Below, piece after piece: positions 36,923-46,688 of a DNA stretch of 64,000 bases. The translations under genes were made by a program, and so were the position numbers. Numbering within the stretch: the stretch's first letter is position 1; each line of letters opens with the position of its first letter. Below the pieces are notes generated by a model that was not told the DNA's origin, made no database searches, and worked only from the letters and a program-made list of their open reading frames with translations. Origin of the DNA: an uncultured Bacilli bacterium (GTDB taxonomy: Bacteria; Bacillota_I; Bacilli_A; RF39; UBA660); the NCBI GenBank assembly GCA_934168275.1, contig CAKPNA010000002.1:61364-125363 (forward strand), given 5' to 3'.

Positions 36923-37438
36923 TTAAAATAGCAAATTAACGGTAATAATGGCGATAATTACGCATGATAGGTCGACTAATAAACCAATTAATAGAGAATG
37001 TTTTATTTTTGTTATACCTACTGATGAGAAATAGAGACTGATGATATAGATAGTAGTATCAGTGCTTCCTTGAATAACTGAGGCGATTCTTCCTACCATA
37101 CTATCCGGGGTGTATACTGCTAATATATCGTTTAATATTACTAATGATGAAGATGAAGATATTGGCCTTAGTAAACATAAAGGAATCAGACTAGGATTTA
37201 TGTTTATTTTGTTTAATACAGGTATTAAATGTTTAGTTATATCAGCAATAATATTACTTTTAAGAAGTATATCGACCGCTATTACCATTGCAAAAATTGT
37301 TGGGAAAATACCTAGAGTGGTGTTTAGGCCTTCTTTTACTCCTACTAAGAATGAAGAAAAAATATCTATTCTTTTATATAGTGCATAAATAATTATTATT
37401 GCTGTTATCAAAGGAATGATTATACTCGAAATATTCAT
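36923..37438 (-). CDS. spmB: Spore maturation protein B
   Basis: 171 residues, mostly membrane helices, with the nucleoside-transporter-like gate fold of SpmB: LGIFPTIFAMVIAVDILLKS and LIPLCLLRPISSSSSLVIL with the conserved Arg-Pro followed by a Ser-rich loop. In Bacillus dacB-spmA-spmB is a mother-cell operon needed for spore core dehydration. Here the same order is kept with 4-base overlaps. Its presence suggests the organism, or a recent ancestor, forms spores. Confidence 0.88.
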   Translation of the reverse strand: MNISSIIIPLITAIIIIYALYKRIDIFSSFLVGVKEGLNTTLGIFPTIFAMVIAVDILLKSNIIADITKHLIPVLNKININPSLIPLCLLRPISSSSSLVILNDILAVYTPDSMVGRIASVIQGSTDTTIYIISLYFSSVGITKIKHSLLIGLLVDLSCVIIAIITVNLLF

Positions 37439-38016
37439 TTGTTCCTCCTGAAAAGATATATTATTCTATCAATAATTAAGCCAATAAGACATGAAGAAAA
37501 TGTTGTGATAATACTAGCTAGTACTATTTCACTTGGATTGGATGAACCATTTAGGATTCTTAAAGATATAACTGTTGTAGGAATTATAGTAACTGATGAA
37601 GTATTTATTATTAAGAAAGTTATCATGCTTCTAGTGGCAGTATCTTTAGTTTTATTTAATTCTTGCATACTTTTCATGGCTTTCAATCCGAATGGTGTAG
37701 CAGCATTACCGAGTCCTAACATATTCATTATAATATTGGAAGCTATATATGAAAATGCTTCATGGTTAGGTGGTATTTCAGGAAATAGTACTTTTAAGAT
37801 AGGGGTTATTTTTTTTGATAAGATATCTAGTAGGCCACTCTCTTTAGCTATATTCATAATTCCTAACCATAGGCACATAAGTGGTAAGATATTAAAGATT
37901 AATTTTAATGAATTAGTAGATGATGATAGCATAATATCAGTCATATTAATACTAGGATTAAAGAAACTATATAGTATTCCTATAACAATAAATGATCCCC
38001 AAATAATATTTATCAT
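37435..38016 (-). CDS. spmA: Spore maturation protein A
   Basis: 193 residues with a membrane gate domain: LPLMCLWLGIMNIAKESGLL, NMLGLGNAATPFGLKAM and TSSVTIIPTTVISLR match SpmA. It overlaps dacB and spmB by four bases each, so the three are translated together. An apparent 193-codon frame on the plus strand over the same bases (37439-38020) is its mirror and not a gene. Confidence 0.9.
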   Translation of the reverse strand: MINIIWGSFIVIGILYSFFNPSINMTDIMLSSSTNSLKLIFNILPLMCLWLGIMNIAKESGLLDILSKKITPILKVLFPEIPPNHEAFSYIASNIIMNMLGLGNAATPFGLKAMKSMQELNKTKDTATRSMITFLIINTSSVTIIPTTVISLRILNGSSNPSEIVLASIITTFSSCLIGLIIDRIIYLFRRNK

Positions 38017-39089
38017 TTAAATATTTTTCTCCATATTTGTTTAAAGAAACTAGGTTTAGTATTTAATGTTTTTTCTATATAGATATCTTCTTTATATAAA
38101 ATATCATTATTCATAGATATTTCAATATATCCTACTTTATCTCCACTATTATAACTATTTAATTTTTCTAATTTTATTTTAGATATCAAAGCACCTTTTT
38201 CATCTTTTTTAAGTGGTAAGTAAACATTATTTTTAATATAGAAATCTCCTATATAGAAGGTATCTCCAACAATGTTAAACTTCTTTTTATTTAATACTTT
38301 ATATGATGAATAATTATTTTTTGCATATTCATATAGGTCTAAGTGAGTATTCCAGTCATCACTATCTTTAATGGTTACGACAATTAAATTCATATCGTCA
38401 ATAGTAGCAGTACTAACAAGAGTTCTTTTGGCCTTTTCAGTATAACCTGTTTTACCTCCTGTTATAAAGTTATATTTTAATAGTTTGTTTTTATTGGTCC
38501 ATGAATAAGTTTTATAGTTAGTTTTAACGACATGTTTTTTAGTTCCAACTATTTTTTTATATTCTTCATATTGCATAGCATATCTTGTTAATAAAGCCAT
38601 ATCGTAGGCTGTTGAATAATTACCCGTGGTATCGTTATCTAGACCGCTACTATTAGTGAATACAGTGTTTTTCATACCTATTTCTTTGGCTTTGTTATTC
38701 ATAAGAACGGCGAAGTCTTCTTCAGTACCAGCTAGATATGAAGCAATCATTACAGCGGCATCATTACCACTTCTAAGCATTAGGCCATATAGCATATCTC
38801 TTAAGGTCATTTCCTCCCCTACTTCAATATAAATACCTGAGCCATAAGCCTTTTTTATTGATTCGTCAACTGTTATAATTTCATCTAATTTATTTGATTC
38901 AATGGCAAGTAAACAGGTCATTATTTTAGTAATAGATGCGATTAGGCGTGGAGAGTTGGCATTTTTTGAGGATAATATTCTTCCTGTTGTTTGGTCCATT
39001 AAGACATATTCATAAGCTGAGGAAGTACTAGCATTTACTTTTGATATAAAAGATAGACATATTAATATCGTTAATAATATTTTTTTCAA
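38013..39089 (-). CDS. dacB: D-alanyl-D-alanine carboxypeptidase (DacB/DacF type)
   Basis: 358 residues: signal peptide (ILLTILICLSFISKVNA), SxxK motif in IASITKIMTCLLA near residue 45, SGN in MLRSGNDAAVMIASYL near 105, KTG in TGGKTGYTEKAKR near 210, and an amphipathic C-terminus for membrane attachment. It removes terminal D-Ala from peptidoglycan; in Bacillus DacB sets spore cortex cross-linking. The start is TTG 39089 with AGGTGAT upstream; no better ATG fits. It heads the dacB-spmA-spmB unit. Confidence 0.88.
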   Translation of the reverse strand: MKKILLTILICLSFISKVNASTSSAYEYVLMDQTTGRILSSKNANSPRLIASITKIMTCLLAIESNKLDEIITVDESIKKAYGSGIYIEVGEEMTLRDMLYGLMLRSGNDAAVMIASYLAGTEEDFAVLMNNKAKEIGMKNTVFTNSSGLDNDTTGNYSTAYDMALLTRYAMQYEEYKKIVGTKKHVVKTNYKTYSWTNKNKLLKYNFITGGKTGYTEKAKRTLVSTATIDDMNLIVVTIKDSDDWNTHLDLYEYAKNNYSSYKVLNKKKFNIVGDTFYIGDFYIKNNVYLPLKKDEKGALISKIKLEKLNSYNSGDKVGYIEISMNNDILYKEDIYIEKTLNTKPSFFKQIWRKIFK

Positions 39090-39113
39090 GTAGTATCACC
39101 TACATCAGTATAT

Positions 39114-39137
39114 GAAAAAAGGACTGTGGTTAGTCCT
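39114..39137 (-). terminator. Terminator after clpC
   Basis: Minus-strand GGACT-loop-AGTCC stem (39132-39136 with 39121-39125) followed by TTTTTTC, between clpC and dacB. Confidence 0.75.
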
Positions 39138-39145
39138 AAATACAG

Positions 39146-41434
39146 TTAAATATTTACTACTTTATTAGAGGTAATAGTAATACTATCCTTTTCATTAATA
39201 ATAGCATCTACTACTTTATTTTCAACAATATTACTTAGTACTTTGTTTACTTTTCTAGCACCAAACTCATGATAATTACATTTATTTATTACTTCTTCTA
39301 AGACACTATTATCAATATTTATAGTAATATTATTATATTTATTTTTTATATAGTCTATTCTATTATTTATTATTTCTATTAAGTTATCTTTATTTAAGTT
39401 ATTGAAAGTTATAATATTATCAATTCGGTTAATAAATGATGGTGGAAAAACAGTTTTTAGAGAAGATATGACTTCATCTTCTTTATTCTGATTAAATCCT
39501 ACTTTAATTTCTTCAAATCCGACATTTGAGGTCATGATAATTGTTATGTGATCAAATCTTATGACATTACCTTGATTATCTTTTATTTTACCTTCATCTA
39601 ATATTTGATAGAATAAGTTAATTACACTTGGGTGAGCTTTATCTATTTCATCTAGTAATAATATAGAATTAGGCTTTTCTTTAATAAGACCAAGAATATT
39701 TTTGTCATCATATCCAACATAGCCAGGATTAGAACCTATTATTTTATTTATAGAGGTAGCATCAGAGTATTCAGACATATCTAAGCGTATAAAATTAGAT
39801 TCTCCTAAAAAACTTTTAGCATAATTTTTAGCCATTAAGGTTTTACCAACACCTGTTGGTCCAATAAATAGTAGTGAATAACATTTGTTATCCTTATAGC
39901 CTAGTTTTATTCTCTTAGTAATACTTATTAGTTCTTTAATAGCATTATCTTGACCAATAATTGTTTTACTTAGACTGTCTTCAATAGTTTTTATACTTTT
40001 TACTGAGTCAGATAATACTTCATACATAGGGATAGAACAACGGTTATTAATAACACTAGCTATATCATTTATTGATACTTCTTTACTGTTAGTAGTAGTT
40101 AGTTCTAAACTATTTAATTTATTTAATACTTCATTTTCTTTTTGACGATAGTAATAAGCCTTTTTAATGTCATTATCTAGTATATATGTTTTTTTCTTAT
40201 CTCTTATATCATTTAATTCTTTTTGTAATTTGCTTGCTTCTTCGCTAGTATTATTTTGTAGGCTTACTTTAGAGCAGACTTCATCCATAATATCTAGTTC
40301 CTTATCAGGACGATTGCGGTCATAGATATATTTTTCTGATAAGTTTATAATTGAATCTATTACACTATCATTCATACTTACTTTATGATATTTTTCATAG
40401 AGAGGTTTTAGTTTTAATAAGATATTTTTGGTATCAGGAATTGATGGTTCTTCCACAAATATTTTTTGAAATCTTCTTTCTAAAGCACCGTCTTTTTCGA
40501 TATATTTATGATATTCAGCAGTGGTAGTAGCTCCAATTATTCTTATTTTGCCACGAGCAAGAGCCGGTTTTAAAATATTTGATGCATCGATAGCACCTTC
40601 CGCTCCACCAGCTCCTACAAGAGTGTGTATTTCATCAATAAATAGAATTATATCATTATCATTTTCAACTTCTTTAATGAGTTTTTTCATGCGGTCTTCA
40701 AACTCACCACGATATTTAGTGCCAGCAACTAGAGAGGCCATGTCGATGGAAATTATTTTTTTACCATTTAATATTCCGGCTTCATTACTAGCAATTAATC
40801 TGGATAATTCTTCAACAATAGCAGTCTTACCAACACCAGGCAAGCCTATTAATAATGGGTTGTTTTTGCATCTTCGGCATAATATTTCTAAAACTCTTTG
40901 AACTTCTTTTTCTCTACCAATAACGGGGTCCAATAAATTGTTTTTAGCTTTTTCTGTTAAATCTATTCCTAAATCTTCGGCTAATATTTTTTTCTTCTTC
41001 TTTCTTTTTTTGATTAATTTACTAGCAAATTCTTCATACATAGATTCAACATCTAGATCCATCGAGATAAATATTCTGATAGCTATCCCTTCTCCTTCTT
41101 CCAAAAGAGAAGAAAATAAGTGATATGGTGTTACCTCCCCATTATTGTTATCTTTGCTATCTAAGATAGCATTTTCTATTACTTTTCTTAGTAATGGGGT
41201 ATATAAAAATATTTCACTTTTCTTACTACCCATTCCTATTATATTTATTATTTGTTCTTTAAATTTATCATAGGTTAATCCGTATTCTTTTAATCTTGTT
41301 GATAATTCACTATTAGTGTGTAATGTGGCTAATACTAAGTGTTCTGTTCCAATATATGGATGATTTAAATCTAACATTTCTAATTTGGCTTTTACTAAAA
41401 TATTTTGTGCTTCTTCATTAAAATTACCTATCAT
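39146..41434 (-). CDS. clpC: ATP-dependent Clp protease ATPase subunit ClpC
   Basis: 762 residues: two Clp N repeats (1-about 145), first AAA domain with Walker A IGLPGVGKTAIVEEL near 200 and Walker B ILFIDEIHTLVGAGG, a short coiled middle domain around 400-440, second AAA with Walker A FIGPTGVGKTLMAKNY near 530 and ILLLDEIDKAH. It unfolds proteins and feeds them to ClpP. Somewhat shorter than the Bacillus protein (about 810). No mcsA, mcsB or ctsR genes are next to it, so the usual ctsR operon is broken up. GGAG upstream of ATG 41434. Confidence 0.93.
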   Translation of the reverse strand: MIGNFNEEAQNILVKAKLEMLDLNHPYIGTEHLVLATLHTNSELSTRLKEYGLTYDKFKEQIINIIGMGSKKSEIFLYTPLLRKVIENAILDSKDNNNGEVTPYHLFSSLLEEGEGIAIRIFISMDLDVESMYEEFASKLIKKRKKKKKILAEDLGIDLTEKAKNNLLDPVIGREKEVQRVLEILCRRCKNNPLLIGLPGVGKTAIVEELSRLIASNEAGILNGKKIISIDMASLVAGTKYRGEFEDRMKKLIKEVENDNDIILFIDEIHTLVGAGGAEGAIDASNILKPALARGKIRIIGATTTAEYHKYIEKDGALERRFQKIFVEEPSIPDTKNILLKLKPLYEKYHKVSMNDSVIDSIINLSEKYIYDRNRPDKELDIMDEVCSKVSLQNNTSEEASKLQKELNDIRDKKKTYILDNDIKKAYYYRQKENEVLNKLNSLELTTTNSKEVSINDIASVINNRCSIPMYEVLSDSVKSIKTIEDSLSKTIIGQDNAIKELISITKRIKLGYKDNKCYSLLFIGPTGVGKTLMAKNYAKSFLGESNFIRLDMSEYSDATSINKIIGSNPGYVGYDDKNILGLIKEKPNSILLLDEIDKAHPSVINLFYQILDEGKIKDNQGNVIRFDHITIIMTSNVGFEEIKVGFNQNKEDEVISSLKTVFPPSFINRIDNIITFNNLNKDNLIEIINNRIDYIKNKYNNITINIDNSVLEEVINKCNYHEFGARKVNKVLSNIVENKVVDAIINEKDSITITSNKVVNI

Positions 41435-41523
41435 ATACTACTCCTTTCATACTATATTCTATGTATATAATGGGTAATTTTATTTATTTTTAAACTTCTA
41501 AATATCTACATTTTATATAAATT

Positions 41524-41550
41524 AAAAAATATCAGCATTATACTGATATT
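41524..41550 (-). terminator. Terminator after rpe
   Basis: Minus-strand AATATCAG/CTGATATT stem (41543-41550 with 41528-41535), loop TATAATG, followed by TTTTTTAATT. It ends the stp-prkC-rsgA-rpe run. Confidence 0.85.
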
Positions 41551-42164
41551 AAATTATTTATTCTATTAAGATAGTCATCACTTTTAGTAATATAAGATCC
41601 AACGACAATTGTATCTATTCCACTATCTTTTATTAAATCAACATTAGTGTTATTAACACCACCATCGATTTCTAGAGATAAATTATTATTTAGTTTTTTG
41701 ATATATTCTGCTCTACTTAGAGTGTTCGGCATGAATTCTTGGCCACCTTTGCCAGGGTTAACACTCATTATTAGGATGCCTTCTATTTTATTTAGATATG
41801 GGTATAATAATTCAACGTTAGTGTTTGGACTGATAGCAAGTCTTGCTTGATAACCTAGAGAGTGAATTTTATCTATTAGATTATCGATATCTTTATCTAT
41901 TTCAATATGGATAGTTACATTATTGATATTCATGTTATGTAGTTTTTCTATATAAATAATAGGGTCTTCTACCATTAGGTGAATATCTAGTTTTTTGTTG
42001 GATATGTTATTTATTTCTTTTATTTTTTCAATAGAAAACTTAGTATCAGGAACAAATAATCCGTCCATAACATCTATATGAATATAGTCAGTTTTAGTAT
42101 TATTTAGTTTTTTTACATAATCTATTTTATTATCTGTTGATAAGATAGATACTGATAGTTTCAT
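41538..42164 (-). CDS. rpe: Ribulose-phosphate 3-epimerase
   Basis: 208-residue TIM barrel: LSVSILSTDNKID at the start, DYIHIDVMDGLFVPD (metal His and Asp), DIHLMVEDP, ILIMSVNPGKGGQEFMP and LEIDGGVNNTN. It interconverts ribulose 5-phosphate and xylulose 5-phosphate in the pentose phosphate pathway. It is slightly short (usual 215-225). It follows rsgA by eight bases, the common Firmicutes order stp-prkC-rsgA-rpe. GTAGGTGAT precedes the ATG. Confidence 0.95.
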   Translation of the reverse strand: MKLSVSILSTDNKIDYVKKLNNTKTDYIHIDVMDGLFVPDTKFSIEKIKEINNISNKKLDIHLMVEDPIIYIEKLHNMNINNVTIHIEIDKDIDNLIDKIHSLGYQARLAISPNTNVELLYPYLNKIEGILIMSVNPGKGGQEFMPNTLSRAEYIKKLNNNLSLEIDGGVNNTNVDLIKDSGIDTIVVGSYITKSDDYLNRINNLISV

Positions 42165-42172
42165 TAAATCAC

Positions 42173-43006
42173 CTACTTATTATTAATAAATTTTTGATAA
42201 TTTTTATAACGAGATGGTAATATTTCGTTTTTATTTAATAATTCAATAACATGACAGCCTTCTTCTTTAGTATGAAGACAATCACTATATTTACATAAAT
42301 GAAGATTATTAAACATTTCAGGCATATTATCTCTTATATCTAGTTTAGTCATATTAGTAAAATCTATTTGAGAAAATCCTGGGGTATCAACAATTAATGA
42401 TGTACCTACTTGATATAATTCAGTATGTCTTGTGGTGTGTTTTCCTCTATTTAGGGCATATGATATATCATTAGTTTGAAGATTTAGACTGCTATCCAAT
42501 TTATTTAGTAGACTAGATTTCCCCGCCCCACTTTGACCAGCAAAGGCTACTATTTTATTTTGCATTAATTCTTTTAATTTATCTAGTTCTGTATTAGTTA
42601 TAACGGTATAGCCAATACTTTGATAATAACTAGTATATTTATCTATTTCTTGTAATTCAACGGGTGTTAATAGGTCTAGTTTAGTTAAACATATTATTGG
42701 TGTAATATTGTTATAAGATATAATTGTTAGTAATTTATCTAATAGATAAGTGTCAAAGTTAGGATTTTTAACACTAGTAACTACTAAGACAATATCAATA
42801 TTAGCTACTTTAGGTCTTATTAATTCATTTTGACGTGGTAATATTTTTTCAATATAATTGTCTTTTTCATTAAAGAGTACTTTATCTCCTACTAAGGGAG
42901 TCATTTTTGAATATTTTATTTTACCACTACATTTACAGATATAATCTTGATTATTGGTTCTTACTGTATAGTCGTTACTGATATTTTTAACAATTATACC
43001 TTGCAT
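42173..43006 (-). CDS. rsgA: Ribosome small subunit-dependent GTPase A
   Basis: 277 residues: N-terminal OB fold, circularly permuted GTPase with G4 CLTKLDLL near 105, G1 FAGQSGAGKSSLLNKL near 155, G3 VDTPGFSQI near 205, and a C-terminal zinc knuckle LHLCKYSDCLHTKEEGCHV. It acts in late 30S subunit maturation. It sits between prkC and rpe, 9 bases after prkC. AGGAGTG upstream of ATG. Confidence 0.96.
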   Translation of the reverse strand: MQGIIVKNISNDYTVRTNNQDYICKCSGKIKYSKMTPLVGDKVLFNEKDNYIEKILPRQNELIRPKVANIDIVLVVTSVKNPNFDTYLLDKLLTIISYNNITPIICLTKLDLLTPVELQEIDKYTSYYQSIGYTVITNTELDKLKELMQNKIVAFAGQSGAGKSSLLNKLDSSLNLQTNDISYALNRGKHTTRHTELYQVGTSLIVDTPGFSQIDFTNMTKLDIRDNMPEMFNNLHLCKYSDCLHTKEEGCHVIELLNKNEILPSRYKNYQKFINNK

Positions 43007-43015
43007 ATTACACTC

Positions 43016-44827
43016 CTATTCTGTACCGCTTCCACTACTACTACTACTACTGCTAGCAGGTTTTTCTTCTGGTAAGGCATCAGCAATTTTTACTTTAATA
43101 CTTATTCCACTAATAATAGGATCACCTATTCTTGATTGATAAGTTATTTTACTATTTTTTAATTCTTCGTACTTGTCTTGTGGTACTGCTTTATTGTTTT
43201 TATCTAAGACTGTTATTAAAACATTATATTCTTTAACAAAGGCTATTACTTCTGATAGAGTCCATCCTTCTTCGACCATGTTAGGATACTCTTCAACGAT
43301 GTTGGGAATATATAAAGTAATAGTATCACCTTTTTCTAATAGTTTCTTTTCTTCACTATTATACTTAGGATTTTGTTCTAAGATATGGTCTGTTTTATCT
43401 TTATAGTCATCTTTATTTTCAACGTCTTTTCTTTCTATTAGAACGTTAATTCCTAATAATTCTAGTTTGGCTTTTACTTCTTTATAATCTAGGCCGGTAT
43501 AGTCTTCTAGGTAATGGAAGTCGCCACCACTTGATTTAACAACAGTTATAATTGTACCTTTTTTTCTTACTGTGCCAGCTTTAGGTAAGGTATTGATGAC
43601 GTGACCTTCTTCAACTTTATCACTTGATTCGGTTTCTATGACATAGTCAAAGCCTAGTTTTGTTAATTCATCTAGTGCTTCATTTATTTCTTTATTAGTT
43701 AAGTTAGGAACGCTTATTTCTTTTACGTCACCAGTCATTAAAATAGTAAATACTATCACGCCAATAATGATTAAACTTAAGAAGACGCATGATAAGATTA
43801 TTACTACTTTATTTTTCTTCTTTTCTGTTGGAGGTATAGTATCTTCATCTAGAAAATCAGATTTTATTTCAGTAGATATTTCTTCACCTGGTATTTCTTC
43901 TTTATTTACTATTGGTTTTTTTATTTTCTTGATGGGATTTAGTTTCTTAGCTTCGTCATTATTTTCTATTTCAGGATATTCAAAAGAATATTTTTCAACA
44001 TCAGGATTATCTAAGCATTTTACTAAGTCTTCATGCATTTCCATCACAGAATCATATCTATTTCTTGGGTTTTTAGCTGCTGCTTTCATAACAATATTCT
44101 CAACACTTTGCGGAATTGTTGGGTTCTGCTTTCTTAGGCTTGGCATTGGTTCTTTTAAATGCTTTAGGGCTATTTCAACAGCGTTATCACCTTTAAATGG
44201 AATAGTACCGGTTAGTAATTCATACATTAATATTCCTAATGAATAGATATCACTTTTTATAGTAGCTCCTTTACCACTAGCTTGTTCTGGTGGTAAGTAA
44301 TGAACTGAGCCCATAACTGAGTTAGTTTGGGTTAATTGGGTAGCATTTAGGGCCATGGCAATACCAAAATCAGTTATTTTTATTAAACCATTATCCATAA
44401 TCATTATGTTTTGTGGTTTAATATCTCGGTGAATTATATAAGCCGCATGTGCATGAGCTAGTCCATCAGTTAATTGGGTCATAATGTCTACTACTTCTGG
44501 GACGGTTAGACTGCCTCTTTTCTTTAGTAATTGTTTTAAGGTCATACCATCGATATATTCCATAACTATATAGTGCTGACCATCTTCTTCTCCAACATCG
44601 TATACTTCAACAATATTTGGGTGTGATAAATTGGATACAGATAAGGCTTCTCTTTGGAATCTTCTGATAAATTTATCATCATTTGATAAGTCTCCTCTTA
44701 ATACTTTGATGGCGACTTTACGATCTAATATTAAGTCATTAGCTAAATATACATTGGCCATACCACCTTCACCAATTGATTTAACAATCTCATAACGATC
44801 GTTAATTCTTTGCCCCTTTGATAACAT
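43016..44827 (-). CDS. prkC: PASTA-domain Ser/Thr protein kinase
   Basis: 603 residues: kinase domain 10-270 with GEGGMANVYLA (glycine loop), VAIKVLR (Lys), IIHRDIKPQNIMI (catalytic loop) and KITDFGIAMA; a linker; one helix near 340-365 (VVIILSCVFLSLIIIGVIVF); then three PASTA domains (about 370-440, 440-505, 505-585) and a Ser-rich tail. It senses muropeptides or lipid II and phosphorylates growth and envelope proteins. Its start overlaps the stop of the phosphatase gene (TAATG), the usual pairing. Confidence 0.96.
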   Translation of the reverse strand: MLSKGQRINDRYEIVKSIGEGGMANVYLANDLILDRKVAIKVLRGDLSNDDKFIRRFQREALSVSNLSHPNIVEVYDVGEEDGQHYIVMEYIDGMTLKQLLKKRGSLTVPEVVDIMTQLTDGLAHAHAAYIIHRDIKPQNIMIMDNGLIKITDFGIAMALNATQLTQTNSVMGSVHYLPPEQASGKGATIKSDIYSLGILMYELLTGTIPFKGDNAVEIALKHLKEPMPSLRKQNPTIPQSVENIVMKAAAKNPRNRYDSVMEMHEDLVKCLDNPDVEKYSFEYPEIENNDEAKKLNPIKKIKKPIVNKEEIPGEEISTEIKSDFLDEDTIPPTEKKKNKVVIILSCVFLSLIIIGVIVFTILMTGDVKEISVPNLTNKEINEALDELTKLGFDYVIETESSDKVEEGHVINTLPKAGTVRKKGTIITVVKSSGGDFHYLEDYTGLDYKEVKAKLELLGINVLIERKDVENKDDYKDKTDHILEQNPKYNSEEKKLLEKGDTITLYIPNIVEEYPNMVEEGWTLSEVIAFVKEYNVLITVLDKNNKAVPQDKYEELKNSKITYQSRIGDPIISGISIKVKIADALPEEKPASSSSSSSGSGTE

Positions 44828-45570
44828 TATAAATCACCGCTTTCCTTCTTTAAATAAGCTATTGAAATGTTGTCAGTTCCTCCACGACTATTACTCTTTT
44901 TGATTAATTTTAATACAGTATCTTCAATTGATTGGTCTTCATCATTTAAGGCTTTTTCTATTTGTTCAGCTGTTAACATATTAGTTAGACCATCACTACA
45001 TAAGAATATTCCTTTTACTGATGTATCAACATCAAAGATATCTACTTCAATTGGGTTGTTAGCACCAAGTGCTCGCATTAAGACATTTTTACGAGGATGA
45101 TATTTAGCTTCCTCTTCGGTTAATTCTCCGGTAGATACTAATAGATTAACTAGGGTATGGTCTTTAGTTACTTTATGAAGAGTACTATTTTTAATAACAA
45201 ATCCTGAACTATCACCAATATTACCAAATAAGATATAATCATCAGTTTTAATAGCCATAACTAGAGTTGTACCCATACCTTTACTATCGGGATTAGCATC
45301 AGTATATTCAAATATTTTATTATTTATTTCTTGAACTACTGTTCTCATCCATTCAATGGCACTATCTTTATCTTTTAGAGATGACATTTTATAGAATGAT
45401 TCTGTTAAGTGATTAATAGCAATTGATGAAGCTATCTCACCGGCTTTATGTCCTCCCATACCATCAGCGACCGCTAATAGATATTCTTTATTTTCATTAT
45501 TAATTATTGTTACACTATCTTCGTTATGTGAACGAACTTTTCCTGGATCTGTATAATAAAATGTTTGCAT
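44827..45570 (-). CDS. stp: PP2C-family Ser/Thr protein phosphatase
   Basis: 247 residues with PP2C metal motifs: RSHNEDSV near 14, AVADGMGGHKAGEIAS near 35, FGNIGDSSGFVI near 115, LCSDGLTNML near 190 and GGTDNISIAYL near 232. It removes phosphates put on by PrkC. It precedes prkC with overlapping stop/start and follows rlmN by two bases, so rlmN-stp-prkC-rsgA-rpe is one long operon, as in many Firmicutes. Confidence 0.95.
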   Translation of the reverse strand: MQTFYYTDPGKVRSHNEDSVTIINNENKEYLLAVADGMGGHKAGEIASSIAINHLTESFYKMSSLKDKDSAIEWMRTVVQEINNKIFEYTDANPDSKGMGTTLVMAIKTDDYILFGNIGDSSGFVIKNSTLHKVTKDHTLVNLLVSTGELTEEEAKYHPRKNVLMRALGANNPIEVDIFDVDTSVKGIFLCSDGLTNMLTAEQIEKALNDEDQSIEDTVLKLIKKSNSRGGTDNISIAYLKKESGDL

Positions 45571-45572
45571 AT

Positions 45573-46598
45573 TTAACCTCCTATTTTATTTTGGTTAGCG
45601 CGTAGTTGGCCACAGGCAGCATCTACTTTACCACCAAATTCACGTCTTATTGTTACGTTTATTCCACTTTTCTTAAGTATATCATAAAACTTCAATATTT
45701 GCACTTGTTTTGTTCGTTTGAAATCAATATTTTCGGTTTCATTATATGGAATTAAATTAACATAACAGTTTATTTCTTTAATTAAGTTTGCTAATTCTTT
45801 GGCATTTTCAGCACTATCGTTTACTTTATCTAACATTATATATTCAAAAGTTATTCTTCTATTAGTCTTTTTTTCATATTCTTTAAGGATTTCCATTAGT
45901 TCTTCTAGTTTATAGGCTTTACTAATTGGCATAATCTTATTTCTAATTTCATCATTGGGAGCGTGTAAACTAATGGCTAGGTTTACTTGTCCTTGTTCAT
46001 TCATGAATTTCTTGATACCGGGAATGACACCACAAGTTGACACTGTTATGTGTCTAGTACCGATGGCAATTCCTTTAGGATGAGTTATTATTTTAATGAA
46101 ATTCATGACATTATCGTAGTTGTCAAATGGTTCGCCGATTCCCATTACTACAACATGAGATATTCTTTGTTTAATGTCTTCTTCAATTAACAATATTTGT
46201 TCAACCATTTCGTATGCTTCTAGATTTCTTACTTTTTTTAGTCGGCCACTTTCACAAAATTTACAGCCCATATTACATCCAACTTGTGATGAGACACATA
46301 TACTAATACCATAATCGTGATACATTAAGACAGATTCTATGGTTTGGCCATCTTGTAATTGGAATAGATATTTCTTTACTAAGTCATCTTCTTGTTTGTA
46401 AACTATTTTAATCATATCAAAGTTAAAGTCTTGTTTTAAATGTTCTTTAATGTTTTTACCAATATTATTCATTTCATCAAAACTTTTTACTCTTTTTTGA
46501 TATAGAAATTCATATATTTGGGTTGCTCTAAATTTTTTATCATTGATAGATAGAAAATATGATTCTAAATCATTAAAGTTTATGCCATATATATTCAT
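45573..46598 (-). CDS. rlmN: 23S rRNA (adenine-2503-C2)-methyltransferase RlmN
   Basis: About 341 residues, radical SAM. The cluster motif is CNMGCKFCESG near 115 and the second catalytic Cys lies in VDAACGQLRAN near the C-terminus. GIGEPFDNYDNV and VSTCGVIPGI fit RlmN. It methylates A2503 of 23S rRNA and A37 of some tRNAs. I chose ATG 46598 (AGGAAG nine bases upstream) over GTG 46607, which lies too close to that site. First gene of the rlmN-stp-prkC-rsgA-rpe run. Confidence 0.95.
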   Translation of the reverse strand: MNIYGINFNDLESYFLSINDKKFRATQIYEFLYQKRVKSFDEMNNIGKNIKEHLKQDFNFDMIKIVYKQEDDLVKKYLFQLQDGQTIESVLMYHDYGISICVSSQVGCNMGCKFCESGRLKKVRNLEAYEMVEQILLIEEDIKQRISHVVVMGIGEPFDNYDNVMNFIKIITHPKGIAIGTRHITVSTCGVIPGIKKFMNEQGQVNLAISLHAPNDEIRNKIMPISKAYKLEELMEILKEYEKKTNRRITFEYIMLDKVNDSAENAKELANLIKEINCYVNLIPYNETENIDFKRTKQVQILKFYDILKKSGINVTIRREFGGKVDAACGQLRANQNKIGG

Positions 46599-46662
46599 AA
46601 GTTTCACTTCCTAGTTATATATAGTATACCATTTATTATATAGAAAATAAATATTTTACGTT

Positions 46663-46688
46663 AAAAAAGAATAGGCTTTTGGCCTATT
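46663..46688 (-). terminator. Terminator after the VanY-like gene
   Basis: Minus-strand AATAGGC-CAAAA-GCCTATT stem (46682-46688 with 46670-46676) followed by CTTTTTT; it overlaps the last codons of the gene. Confidence 0.8.

Noticed and set aside
37439..38020. 193-codon plus-strand frame over spmA
   Set aside because: It mirrors spmA, whose protein matches its family and operon; no RBS of its own.
40521..40901. 126-codon plus-strand frame in clpC
   Set aside because: Antisense to the first AAA domain; no start signal.
43767..44246. 159-codon plus-strand frame inside prkC
   Set aside because: Antisense of the kinase/linker region with all kinase motifs in the other strand.
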